Part shown: positions 7,183 through 14,430 of the stretch, in pieces | Layout of the letters: every line of letters begins with the position of its first letter | Position numbering within the stretch: position 1 is the stretch's first letter | Assembly (NCBI GenBank): GCA_905206365.1 | Contig: CAJLHF010000013.1 | Span: forward strand, 1-46,902 | Length of the DNA stretch: 46,902 nucleotides | Reading direction: 5' to 3' | From: an uncultured Sutterella sp. | Lineage (GTDB): Bacteria; Pseudomonadota; Gammaproteobacteria; Burkholderiales; Burkholderiaceae_F | Program-made: the position numbers and the translations under genes | The notes under the pieces: model-generated | The model's database searches: none | Told to the model about the DNA's origin: nothing | The model's input: the letters and a program-made list of their open reading frames with translations, nothing else

Positions 7183-7942
7183 ATTCGTTTTCTTCGGCCT
7201 TCATGGCGAGCCACTCGTTCCAGCCGTGCTCGCGGAGGCGGCAGGCCGGACATTCGCCGCAACCGTACCCCCATGCGTGACGGTGCGTATGGTCGCCCGC
7301 GTAACACGTGTGGCTTTCTTCGAGAATCAGGTCGACGAACGCGTCGCCGCCCGCTTCGCGCGCCATCGCCCAGGTTTCTCCCTTTGTCTTCCACATGAGA
7401 GGCGTTTCGATCACCACCGGACGGTCGAGCCCTAGACCGAGCGTCACCTGAAGGCTCTTCATGGTCGAATCGCGACAGTCGGCGTAGCCCGAGTAGTCCG
7501 TCTCGCACATCCCGCCCACGAGCACGTCGATCCCGCGTCGGTAACCGAGCGCGGCCGCGAGCGTGAAAAAGAGGAGGTTGCGCCCCGGGACAAAGGTATT
7601 CGGGACCTTACCCTCCTCGAATTCGATCGCCTTTTCGCGCGTCAGCGCGCACTCCGACACCTGCCCGAGCACAGAGAGGTCGAGCACGTGATCTTCGCCG
7701 AGACGTTCGTCCCATTCGGGCTTGAGCGTGCGGACGGCTTCGAGCACGCGGCGCCGGCAGGTCATTTCGACGTCATGGCGCTGGCCGTACTCGACGCCGA
7801 GCGTTTCGACGCGTTCGAAGCGATCCAGAGCCCAGCCGAGACAGGTGGTCGAGTCCTGACCGCCCGAAAAAAGAATGAGGGCCGAGCGGTGATGACCGAG
7901 GCCGAGCGGACGACGGTGCGTCCCTTGCGACAAATTCGTCAT
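7181..7942 (-). CDS. queC: 7-cyano-7-deazaguanine synthase (preQ0 synthase)
   Basis: ATP-dependent conversion of 7-carboxy-7-deazaguanine and ammonia to preQ0, the precursor of queuosine in tRNA. The 253-residue protein has the PP-loop SGGQDSTTC (residues 26-34), the ADCRDST substrate region, and the four zinc-binding cysteines Cys213, 228, 231 and 234 in the pattern of HTCYAGD ... CGECPAC. Length is slightly above the usual 225-235 because of about 20 extra N-terminal residues before the PP-loop; a later start is possible but no better ATG is present. It follows a DUF697-like gene by 33 bases. I see no preQ1 riboswitch upstream, and other queuosine genes are not in the window. Confidence 0.95.
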   Translation of the reverse strand: MTNLSQGTHRRPLGLGHHRSALILFSGGQDSTTCLGWALDRFERVETLGVEYGQRHDVEMTCRRRVLEAVRTLKPEWDERLGEDHVLDLSVLGQVSECALTREKAIEFEEGKVPNTFVPGRNLLFFTLAAALGYRRGIDVLVGGMCETDYSGYADCRDSTMKSLQVTLGLGLDRPVVIETPLMWKTKGETWAMAREAGGDAFVDLILEESHTCYAGDHTHRHAWGYGCGECPACRLREHGWNEWLAMKAEENE

Positions 7943-7975
7943 TTTTTTCGTCCGTTGAAGGATGGGGGGATGAGT

Positions 7976-8479
7976 TCAAAAGCCGTTCGGACGACCGAGC
8001 CGCAGGGCGGCCACCGTCCGAACGCGCAGGCATTCGTTGATATGCTCGGTACCGAGCCGGTGGAAAAGGTAGTACGAAAGCGAAGCCGCCGCAACGCGTC
8101 CCGCCACGGGGACCCAGCTCGCAACGCGCGCGCCCGCCCAGCGGGAGCCCGCGGCCTTCAGCGCTTCGAGAACGAGAAAGCCCGAGAGGCTTCGCCCCGC
8201 AAAACGGGCACCGACCTCTTCGAGCGCCCGGGCGACCGCGATGCGCTCCTCGGTGGAGAGCTTCGCCGCGTCTTCGGGCGCAAGGAGAAAAAGCCGGTTG
8301 ATCCGCGCGAGCAGGTCCGCGAGCGACGCCGCATCGACGAGTACGTCCACCCCCGGAGGTGCGACCCCGGCCGCACCCGCCGCAAGCAATGCCCGACGCC
8401 GCACGAGCGCCTTCGCACGCTCGGCGGCACGCTTGAGCGGCTCTCGTTCCGAGTAATACGCGCCCTTTGCTCCGTCCAT
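7976..8479 (-). CDS. DUF697/YcjF-like hypothetical protein
   Basis: 167 residues counting from the ATG at 8479; a TTG four codons earlier is possible. After a basic N-terminus (AKALVRRRAL) come two Ala/Gly/Val-rich segments, AAGAAGVAPPGVDVLVDAAS and WVPVAGRVAAASLSYYLFH, separated by a helical region. This resembles the DUF697 domain of YcjF and some GTPase-associated membrane proteins, in which a PPG-VD start and a VP-G-AAA-SY motif recur. Function is unknown; weak membrane association is plausible. It is upstream of queC on the same strand and divergent from hemA. Family assignment is by eye and moderate. Confidence 0.6.
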   Translation of the reverse strand: MDGAKGAYYSEREPLKRAAERAKALVRRRALLAAGAAGVAPPGVDVLVDAASLADLLARINRLFLLAPEDAAKLSTEERIAVARALEEVGARFAGRSLSGFLVLEALKAAGSRWAGARVASWVPVAGRVAAASLSYYLFHRLGTEHINECLRVRTVAALRLGRPNGF

Positions 8480-8503
8480 AGCAAAATTCAAAAACCGTCT
8501 TAA

Positions 8504-8532
8504 GATTGCGGAAAACCTAGACTACGTATAAT
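8504..8532 (+). promoter_or_regulatory. hemA promoter
   Basis: Perfect -10 TATAAT (8527-8532) with a weak -35 region GATTGC at 17-base spacing (8504-8509). It is placed 90 bases upstream of the chosen hemA start, leaving a leader of about 80 bases. Confidence 0.65.
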
Positions 8533-8622
8533 TCGCAGGCCCCTAAAGAATAACTTTTCTTCGGACGTCTCGACGTGCCGCCGGTACGTCGCGGCGCGTC
8601 CGATGCCCTCTTACGATCAGCA

Positions 8623-9912
8623 ATGCAGCTTCTTGCTTTAGGTCTCAACCATACGACGGCACCCATTTCCGTTCGCGAGCGCGTGGCCTTCGGCCCTGAC
8701 GAGATCGTCGATACGATCTCGCGCCTGCTCGAACGCTACTCGGCACCGTCTCAGGGCGGCATCCACGAATGCGCCATCCTCTCGACCTGCAACCGCACGG
8801 AAATCTACTGTGCGGCCACCGACGCGGCGAGCGCGCGCACGGCGCTTCTTTCCTTCATCGCCAACGAAAAGGACGTCCCGCTCTCGGAGCTCGAACCCCA
8901 CATCTACACCTACGAGCAAGAAGAGGCCGCCCGCCACACGTTCCGCGTCGCCTCCGGGCTCGACTCCATGGTGCTCGGTGAAACGCAGATCGTCGGGCAG
9001 ATGAAGAAGGCCGAGAAGCTCGCGCGCACCGCACGCGGTCTCGGCGTCATGCTCAATCACCTCTTCCAGTCGACCTTTACGGTCGCCAAGGAAGTGCGTA
9101 CGGCCACCGCCATCGGCGCGAACTCCGTGAGTCTCGCCGCGGCCGCCGTGCGTCTCGCGTTGCGCCTTTTCGGGCACCTCGACGACGAGCGCGTCCTCTT
9201 CGTCGGTGCGGGTGAAATGATCGAACTGTGTGCCGCGCACTTCGCCGCACAGAAGCCGAAGTCGATCACGATCGCCAACCGTACCATGGAACGCGGCCAG
9301 ACCCTCGCGCGCACGGTACACGCCGACGCGATTCGTCTGGCCGACCTGCCCGCGCAGATCGCCCAGTACGACATCATCGTCTCCTGCACCGCTTCCGCCC
9401 TTCCGATCATCGGTCTGGGCATGATCGAGCGCGCCGTTCAGGAACGCCGTCATCGTCCGATGTTCATCGTCGACCTGGCGGTTCCGCGCGACGTCGAACC
9501 CGAAATCGACCGCCTCGACGACGTGTACGTCTATACGGTCGACGACCTCGGCAAAGTCGTGAGCGAAGGCAAGCAAAGCCGCCAGGCCGCGATCACGCAG
9601 GCCGAAACCATCATCGGTCTGCGTGTGACGGACTTTGCGGACTGGCTGAAGTTGCGCGATGCCGTTCCCTCAATTCAGTCGTTGCGCGACCGCGCGAACT
9701 ATCTGCGCGACTTCGAACTGAACCGCGCGCTTCGCCACCTACATCACGGCGACCGCCCCGAAGAAGTGCTCGAAATGCTCGCGCACGGCCTCACCAACAA
9801 GCTCGTGCACGACCCGACGATTCTGCTTCGCAACGGCGAAGGGCTCTCGAACGAAGACCGCGACCTCATGGAGCGGCTTCTCGACCGCTTCTATCGACGT
9901 CACGACCGTTGA
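8623..9912 (+). CDS. hemA: Glutamyl-tRNA reductase
   Basis: First committed step of C5-pathway heme synthesis: reduces glutamyl-tRNA(Glu) to glutamate-1-semialdehyde with NADPH. The 429-residue protein shows MQLLALGLNHTTAP at the N-terminus, the catalytic Cys56 in STCNRTEIY, the GLDSMVLGETQI motif, a Rossmann region (VLFVGAGEMIEL) and the C-terminal dimerisation helices. The frame is open from a GTG at 8575, but the ATG at 8623 matches the conserved N-terminus. Gene order hemA-prfA-prmC is a classical proteobacterial arrangement. A terminator follows directly, so prfA probably has its own promoter. Confidence 0.97.
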   Translation: MQLLALGLNHTTAPISVRERVAFGPDEIVDTISRLLERYSAPSQGGIHECAILSTCNRTEIYCAATDAASARTALLSFIANEKDVPLSELEPHIYTYEQEEAARHTFRVASGLDSMVLGETQIVGQMKKAEKLARTARGLGVMLNHLFQSTFTVAKEVRTATAIGANSVSLAAAAVRLALRLFGHLDDERVLFVGAGEMIELCAAHFAAQKPKSITIANRTMERGQTLARTVHADAIRLADLPAQIAQYDIIVSCTASALPIIGLGMIERAVQERRHRPMFIVDLAVPRDVEPEIDRLDDVYVYTVDDLGKVVSEGKQSRQAAITQAETIIGLRVTDFADWLKLRDAVPSIQSLRDRANYLRDFELNRALRHLHHGDRPEEVLEMLAHGLTNKLVHDPTILLRNGEGLSNEDRDLMERLLDRFYRRHDR

Positions 9913-9933
9913 GTCTTCCGGGAAACCCGACCG

Positions 9934-9966
9934 AAAGGGATCGCACGCGCGGTCCCTTTTTTTTCG
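9934..9966 (+). terminator. hemA terminator
   Basis: AAAGGGA pairs with TCCCTTT across a 12-base loop and is followed by further T residues. It sits 22 bases after the hemA stop. Confidence 0.85.
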
Positions 9967-10001
9967 GGCGTGCGAGCCCTAGGCCCGCATCGCCCGCCGC
10001 G

Positions 10002-10040
10002 ATGCAGATGGAATTTGAGAATGGCTATACTTTTCTGCAT
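10002..10040 (+). promoter_or_regulatory. Candidate prfA promoter inside an inverted repeat
   Basis: A -10-like TATACT (10026-10031) lies between the arms ATGCAGA (10002-10008) and TCTGCAT (10034-10040). A good -35 is not visible. The flanking repeat could be an operator or a chance hairpin. Confidence 0.35.
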
Positions 10041-10135
10041 CTCGGCCGACCGCTCCGAAGCGAAACGCCTCCGGAGAATTGTCCGCCCCGCGAAGTCCGC
10101 TTCGCCGTTCGTCCGTTTTTTCCGCCAACCGCTCC

Positions 10136-11215
10136 ATGCTTGACGACCGTCTCCGCCATCGCATCTACGCACTTGCGCGCCGTCTTGAGGAAATCGACCG
10201 ACAACTCTCCGACTCCTCGTCGCTGGCCGACATCTGCTTTTACACCGCGCTCCTGCAGGAGCGAAGCGAACTGCAACCCGTCGTGGAGACGCTGCGCTCC
10301 TACGAATCGAGCGAAGCCGATTTGGAGGCCGCACGCGAACTGAGCTTGGACCCCGAAACGGCGGACTTCGCCCACGACGAGATGGCGCAGGCCCGAGAGC
10401 GAATCGACGCGTACGAACGATCGTTGCTCATTTTGCTCCTTCCGAAGGCTCCCAACGACGAGAAAAGCGTGTTCCTCGAATTGCGGGCGGGAACGGGCGG
10501 CAACGAGTCCGCGCTTTTCGTCGGGGACCTCCTGCGCATGTACCTACGCTATGCGGAAAGCCGCGGGTGGACGTACGAAATTGTCTCGAGCAACCCGAGC
10601 GAGCACGGCGGATACCGCGAAGCCATCGTACGCATCGTCGGGCAGGGCGTTTACGAACGTCTCAAATTCGAGTCGGGTGTACACCGCGTACAGCGCGTGC
10701 CCGCCACCGAGTCGATCGGGCGCATCCATACGTCCGCCGCCACCGTCGCCGTGATGCCCGAACCCGACGAACCGGACGACGTCGAACTCAATCCGGCAGA
10801 TCTGCGCATCGACGTCTTCCGAGCTTCGGGCGCGGGCGGACAGCATATTCAAAAAACGGATTCGGCCGTGCGAATCACGCACCTGCCGACGGGCCTCAGC
10901 GTCGAGTGCCAAGACGAACGCAGTCAGGCGCAAAACAAAGCGCGGGCGATGGCCGTCCTCGCCGCCCGCATCCGTGCGGCGCATCTGGCCGAGCAACAGG
11001 CTCGGGAAGCCTCCGAGCGGCGTGAACTCGTCGGTTCGGGCGACCGCTCGGAGCGCATTCGCACCTACAATTTTCCCCAAGGCCGAGTGACCGACCACCG
11101 CCTCAACCTGAGCCTCTACAAACTGTCGGACATTCTCGACGGCAACCTCGACGAGCTGATCGAGCCGCTTCTCATGGAGCATCAGATGCGGGAACTCGCC
11201 GCACTCGGGGCATGA
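10136..11215 (+). CDS. prfA: Peptide chain release factor 1
   Basis: Recognises UAA and UAG and triggers peptidyl-tRNA hydrolysis. The 359-residue length is normal. The stop-codon tripeptide PAT (residues 189-191) is RF1-type rather than the SPF of RF2, and the GGQ motif (234-236, in SGAGGQHIQ) is the hydrolysis site methylated by PrmC. An N-terminal coiled-coil domain is followed by the acidic linker PEPDEPDD. Upstream in-frame codons exist, but the ATG at 10136 (MLDDRLRHRI) matches family starts. The stop codon overlaps an ATG in the prmC frame by ATGA. Confidence 0.97.
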   Translation: MLDDRLRHRIYALARRLEEIDRQLSDSSSLADICFYTALLQERSELQPVVETLRSYESSEADLEAARELSLDPETADFAHDEMAQARERIDAYERSLLILLLPKAPNDEKSVFLELRAGTGGNESALFVGDLLRMYLRYAESRGWTYEIVSSNPSEHGGYREAIVRIVGQGVYERLKFESGVHRVQRVPATESIGRIHTSAATVAVMPEPDEPDDVELNPADLRIDVFRASGAGGQHIQKTDSAVRITHLPTGLSVECQDERSQAQNKARAMAVLAARIRAAHLAEQQAREASERRELVGSGDRSERIRTYNFPQGRVTDHRLNLSLYKLSDILDGNLDELIEPLLMEHQMRELAALGA

Positions 11216-11283
11216 CACCCGACTCGAGGAGAAATCGACCGCAGGAGTACCGCCTTCGACAGGGACAAGAACGGAGAAACCGC

Positions 11284-12126
11284 ATGACCAGTACGACCTC
11301 TACCCATCCCATCCTCGTGCGCACGATCCGCGGCGTATTGCAAGAAGGCTCGATGCAGGTCGGGCGCTTCGAAGCGGCCGTTTTGCTCGCACACGTCATC
11401 GGCAAACGCCGCGAGTACCTCATCGCCCACGACGACGAAGAGCTTTCCGACGCATCCGTACTGCGTTTTCAAATGCTCGTCTCGTTGCGGCTTGCCGGCA
11501 CCCCCGTTCCGTACCTCACCGGTCGTCAAGAATTTTTCGGCCGCAACTTTTTCGTCGACGACGCCGTCCTCATCCCCCGCCCCGATACGGAAGTCCTCGT
11601 GGAACAGGCGCTCGTCGTCGCACCCGCCGCACCCAAAGTGCTCGACCTCGGAACGGGAAGCGGTTGCATCGCCGTGACGCTCGCGCTTGAAATTCCCGGT
11701 TCGACCGTCACGGCCACGGACGCCTCCGAAAAGGCCCTCGTCGTTGCCCGCAAAAACGCCGAAGCACTCGACGCCGCGGTGGAATTCCGGTCGGGCTCCT
11801 GGTGGGAAGCGGTCGGGGACGAAACGTTCGACCTCATCGTGAGCAACCCGCCCTACATTCGCGAAGACGACGAACACTTGAAGGCCCTCGGTTGCGAACC
11901 CATTACTGCACTCACCGCGCCCGAAAACGGCCTTGCGGACCTTCGGGCGATTGTTGCGGGCGCGATGGCGCACCTGAAGCCCAACGGGTGGCTTCTTCTC
12001 GAGCACGGATACGATCAGGGCGAAGCCGTTCGAGAAGCGCTCCTTGATGCGGGCTTTGCGGCCGTGCACACGAAGCGCGACTACGGCGATAACGAACGCG
12101 TGACGGCGGGTCGCCGTCCGAGCTGA
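11284..12126 (+). CDS. prmC: Peptide chain release factor N5-glutamine methyltransferase
   Basis: Methylates the GGQ glutamine of RF1 and RF2 using S-adenosylmethionine. Counting from the ATG at 11284 there are 280 residues: an N-terminal helical domain, the PYLTGRQEFFG motif, the SAM-binding DLGTGSGCIA (121-130) and the catalytic NPPY (188-191). A GGAG Shine-Dalgarno seven bases before this ATG supports it. An in-frame ATG at 11212 overlaps the prfA stop (ATGA) and would add 24 Arg-rich residues; coupling there cannot be excluded. The pairing with its substrate gene prfA is typical. Confidence 0.95.
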   Translation: MTSTTSTHPILVRTIRGVLQEGSMQVGRFEAAVLLAHVIGKRREYLIAHDDEELSDASVLRFQMLVSLRLAGTPVPYLTGRQEFFGRNFFVDDAVLIPRPDTEVLVEQALVVAPAAPKVLDLGTGSGCIAVTLALEIPGSTVTATDASEKALVVARKNAEALDAAVEFRSGSWWEAVGDETFDLIVSNPPYIREDDEHLKALGCEPITALTAPENGLADLRAIVAGAMAHLKPNGWLLLEHGYDQGEAVREALLDAGFAAVHTKRDYGDNERVTAGRRPS

Positions 12127-12198
12127 AATCCGAAATCGAGGACCTGAGGAAACGTGCGGAAGCTCTCCCGACAAGCTCGCCGGGCAAAATGCCCCCCT

Positions 12199-12240
12199 TG
12201 AAGAAAAGAAAATCCCGCATCGCGCCGGGCGATACGGGAC
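12199..12240 (-). terminator. Terminator of tRNA-Thr
   Basis: On the minus strand a stem TCCCG-ATCGC with one mismatch and a five-base loop is followed by TTTTCTTTTCTTC. It also separates tRNA-Thr from the converging prmC. Confidence 0.8.
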
Positions 12241-12246
12241 GGAATT

Positions 12247-12322
12247 TGGTGCCCCTTGACTGACTCGAACAGACGACCTACCGCTTACAAGGCGGTTGCT
12301 CTACCAACTGAGCTAAAGAGGC
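12247..12322 (-). tRNA. tRNA-Thr (TGT)
   Basis: Minus-strand cloverleaf: acceptor GCCTCTT with AAGGGGC (one G-U), D arm AGCTCAGTTGGTAGAGC, anticodon stem CCGCC/GGCGG type with loop CTTGTAA giving anticodon TGT (complement at 12287-12289), T loop TTCGAGT and encoded CCA. The T stem, GTCTG against CAGTC, contains a U-U mismatch at the second pair, which is unusual but should be tolerated. Confidence 0.93.
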
Positions 12323-12331
12323 GGGCCGAGT

Positions 12332-12337
12332 ATTATA
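12332..12337 (-). promoter_or_regulatory. -10 element of tRNA-Thr
   Basis: A perfect TATAAT on the minus strand ten bases before the tRNA, just past the sspB stop codon. The expected -35 falls within the 3' end of sspB and is weak, so the tRNA may also be co-transcribed with sspAB. Confidence 0.6.
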
Positions 12338-12339
12338 GC

Positions 12340-12765
12340 TTATTCGATCACGCGGAAGCCAACCGAGGTACCGAGATCGGCGGGCTCGCTATCGACCTTC
12401 GGTCGATCGTAAAGCTCGGGAACGGGACAACGCTCCCAGAGCTCGTCCGTGGCAACGCCCGCCCCTTCGAAGCGTACCCCGTCTTCGAACTCGTTCGGGG
12501 AGCCGACGCGCAGAATGCGACAAACCGGCAAGCACACCGTGAAGTCGGGATTGTCGGGAAAGTCGGCCACGAAGCTCATCCAGCCGTCGACCACCGAGAA
12601 GGCGTCGACGCCCGACGAGGAAATGTCCAGGATGACCCAGCCGTCGTGCACGCACGCAGACGGCACGCGAACCGAATCGTCCACCGCAACCCAGATGTAG
12701 CAATCGTCGTTCTTCTCTTCGCACCAGTCGCGGACGGTCAGAAGCACGGTTTCGCGCAGACTCAT
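12340..12765 (-). CDS. sspB: ClpXP protease specificity-enhancing factor
   Basis: Adaptor that binds ssrA-tagged peptides and delivers them to ClpXP. The 141-residue protein has the SspB core (an initial helix followed by HDGWVILDIS, a folded beta domain ending around VCRILRVG), then a flexible acidic region and a short hydrophobic/basic C-terminal tail (VGFRVIE) equivalent to the ClpX-binding tail ALRVVK of E. coli SspB. An AGGAG ribosome-binding site precedes the ATG. It follows sspA, the standard order. Sequence identity to gamma-proteobacterial SspB is modest, but context makes the call firm. Confidence 0.9.
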   Translation of the reverse strand: MSLRETVLLTVRDWCEEKNDDCYIWVAVDDSVRVPSACVHDGWVILDISSSGVDAFSVVDGWMSFVADFPDNPDFTVCLPVCRILRVGSPNEFEDGVRFEGAGVATDELWERCPVPELYDRPKVDSEPADLGTSVGFRVIE

Positions 12766-12796
12766 GTATGGCTCCTCACTAAAACACGATCGGGAA

Positions 12797-12819
12797 GAGG
12801 GGAGACGTCGGCTCCCCTC
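12797..12819 (-). terminator. Hairpin between sspA and sspB
   Basis: An 8-bp stem GAGGGGAG/CTCCCCTC with loop of seven sits in the 64-base gap. It lacks a long U run (TTCCCG follows on the minus strand), so it may attenuate or protect mRNA rather than terminate. Confidence 0.45.
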
Positions 12820-12829
12820 CCAGCGTCGA

Positions 12830-13447
12830 TCACTTGCGCATCGAGCGTTCCTGAGCCGTCATCGAGTCGATGAAGGACTGACGGGTGAAGAGGCGCTCGG
12901 CGTAGATCGAGAGCTTCGACGATTCGTTCGGCAGCGTGATGCCGTAGTGCTGCAGGCGCCAAAGGATCGGAGCGAGCACGGCGTCGAGCATCTGGAAATC
13001 ATCGCTCATGATGAACTTCGTCGGGCCGATGCGCTGGGCGATGAAGTTGAGGTAGTAGATGAGGCTGCGACGGGCGGTTTCACGCTGCGCCTCGGTCGAC
13101 TGCGTGTTTTCGAGCACGCGAACGTGCGGGAAAAGGTCGCGCTCGAAGATGTTGAGGAACAGACGGGTACGGCCGCGACCGACAGGATCCGCAGGCATGA
13201 GCTGCGGATGCGGGAAGCGTTCATCGATGTATTCGTTGATGACGAACACGTTGTAGAGAATCAGGTCGCGTTCGATAAGAACCGGGAGTTCGCGGTACGG
13301 GCTGATCGCTTCGAACTGAGCCTGATGTTCGGGGCTGATGCCTTCGAGGTCGAGCGACTCGATGCAGAACTCACATCCCTTTTCATGAAGAACAATGCGG
13401 CTGCTCTGGGAGAACGGGCACGTGGGACCCGAAAAAAGCGTCATCAT
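12830..13447 (-). CDS. sspA: Stringent starvation protein A (GST-fold)
   Basis: RNA polymerase-associated regulator with a glutathione-S-transferase fold, linked to stationary-phase and acid-stress survival. 205 residues from the ATG at 13447 (MMTLFSGPTCPFSQ); a second ATG follows immediately. The N-terminal thioredoxin-like domain (YRELPVLIERDLILY, INEYIDERFPHP) and the C-terminal helical domain match SspA, including the PHPxLMP-like surface motif described for E. coli SspA. The frame is open further upstream, but those residues do not fit the family. It is the first gene of sspA-sspB. Confidence 0.94.
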   Translation of the reverse strand: MMTLFSGPTCPFSQSSRIVLHEKGCEFCIESLDLEGISPEHQAQFEAISPYRELPVLIERDLILYNVFVINEYIDERFPHPQLMPADPVGRGRTRLFLNIFERDLFPHVRVLENTQSTEAQRETARRSLIYYLNFIAQRIGPTKFIMSDDFQMLDAVLAPILWRLQHYGITLPNESSKLSIYAERLFTRQSFIDSMTAQERSMRK

Positions 13448-13616
13448 GGTGGACAAACTCTCTGTCAATAGGGCCGCGACTCTAGCCTGACGCAAGCGCG
13501 GCAAAAGGAACGGGTGAAATCCCGACCGAAAGACTTTGATTTTAGTGGAAATCTACCCGTTACGCCAACAGAACGCCTTGTAAACTAGCGTCTTCCTTAC
13601 GGAGAGAGGGAAAAGC

Positions 13617-13629
13617 GGTAATTGTTACC
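13617..13629 (-). terminator. Weak hairpin after nif3
   Basis: GGTAA/TTACC with a three-base loop, followed on the minus strand by CGCTTTTCCC. This is a short stem and a poor terminator candidate. The remaining sspA-nif3 intergenic sequence shows no coding region. Confidence 0.3.
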
Positions 13630-13636
13630 AAATTTT

Positions 13637-14389
13637 TCAGATTGGGTTGTCGACTTCTTCATACGCGATTTCGAGTTCCGGATACCGGCTCGCCAACCAC
13701 CGACCGAGCGCCTGAATGCCGAAGCGCTCCGTTGCATGGTGGCCGCAGGCGAGGTACGCGATGCCGAGTTCGCGAGCCTCGTGCGTGGTCCGCTCGCTCG
13801 CTTCGCCCGAGATATAGACGTCGCACCCGAGTGCGGCCGCGCATTCGATTTCATCCTGAGCCGCCCCCGAACACCAGGCGACGCGTCGCACCCGCTCGGG
13901 CGCCCGACCGAGGAGCTGAGGCGTGCGCTCGAAGACGCGCCCGACCTTTTCGAAAAAGGCGTCGAAGGGGACTTCGCCCCCGAGCGGCTCCCCGTAGTGG
14001 AGGAGCCCGAGCGATCCCGCTTTTCCGAGCACGGAGAGTTCGAGCTTCCGGGCGATTTCGGCGTTGTTGCCGACCTCGGGATGCGCGTCAAGCGGCAGAT
14101 GGTACGCGAGGAGCGCGATGTCGTGCTTCATAAGCGTACGAAGGCGCCGCGCCTTCATCCCGATCACGCGGGGGGACTCGCCCTTCCAGAACCAGCCGTG
14201 GTGTACGAGCACCGTGTCGGCCCCGCGCTCGAGCGCCCGATCGAGGAGAGCTTGCGAGGCCGTCACACCGAGCAAAATGCGACGGCTCTCGCCTCCCCCC
14301 TCGACCTGAAGTCCGTTCGGAGCATAATCTTGAAAGTTGTCCGCTTCGAGAAAGCCGCCGATTTCGGCGGCAAGTTCCGTTGTCTTCAT
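13637..14389 (-). CDS. NIF3-like dinuclear metal-binding protein (YbgI/DUF34 family)
   Basis: 250-residue hexameric metalloprotein of the NIF3/DUF34 family, annotated as GTP cyclohydrolase I type 2 homologue in some databases; the real reaction is unresolved. Metal ligands are visible in VLVHHGWFW (His pair), YHLPLDAHPEVGNN (His/Asp) and the C-terminal CGHHATE segment (His and Glu). The N-terminus (MKTTELAAEIGGFLE ... DYAPNGLQVEG) is typical. It is divergent from the DegS-like protease with 41 bases between start codons, a conserved pairing in Betaproteobacteria. Confidence 0.93.
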   Translation of the reverse strand: MKTTELAAEIGGFLEADNFQDYAPNGLQVEGGGESRRILLGVTASQALLDRALERGADTVLVHHGWFWKGESPRVIGMKARRLRTLMKHDIALLAYHLPLDAHPEVGNNAEIARKLELSVLGKAGSLGLLHYGEPLGGEVPFDAFFEKVGRVFERTPQLLGRAPERVRRVAWCSGAAQDEIECAAALGCDVYISGEASERTTHEARELGIAYLACGHHATERFGIQALGRWLASRYPELEIAYEEVDNPI

Positions 14390-14430
14390 TTTTTCTTCGT
14401 CCTATCCGCGATCCTCACCGCACGACGCGC

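Noticed and set aside
7943..7975. preQ1 riboswitch before queC
   Set aside because: Only 33 bases separate queC from the upstream gene, and no preQ1 aptamer-like hairpin with A-rich tail is visible.
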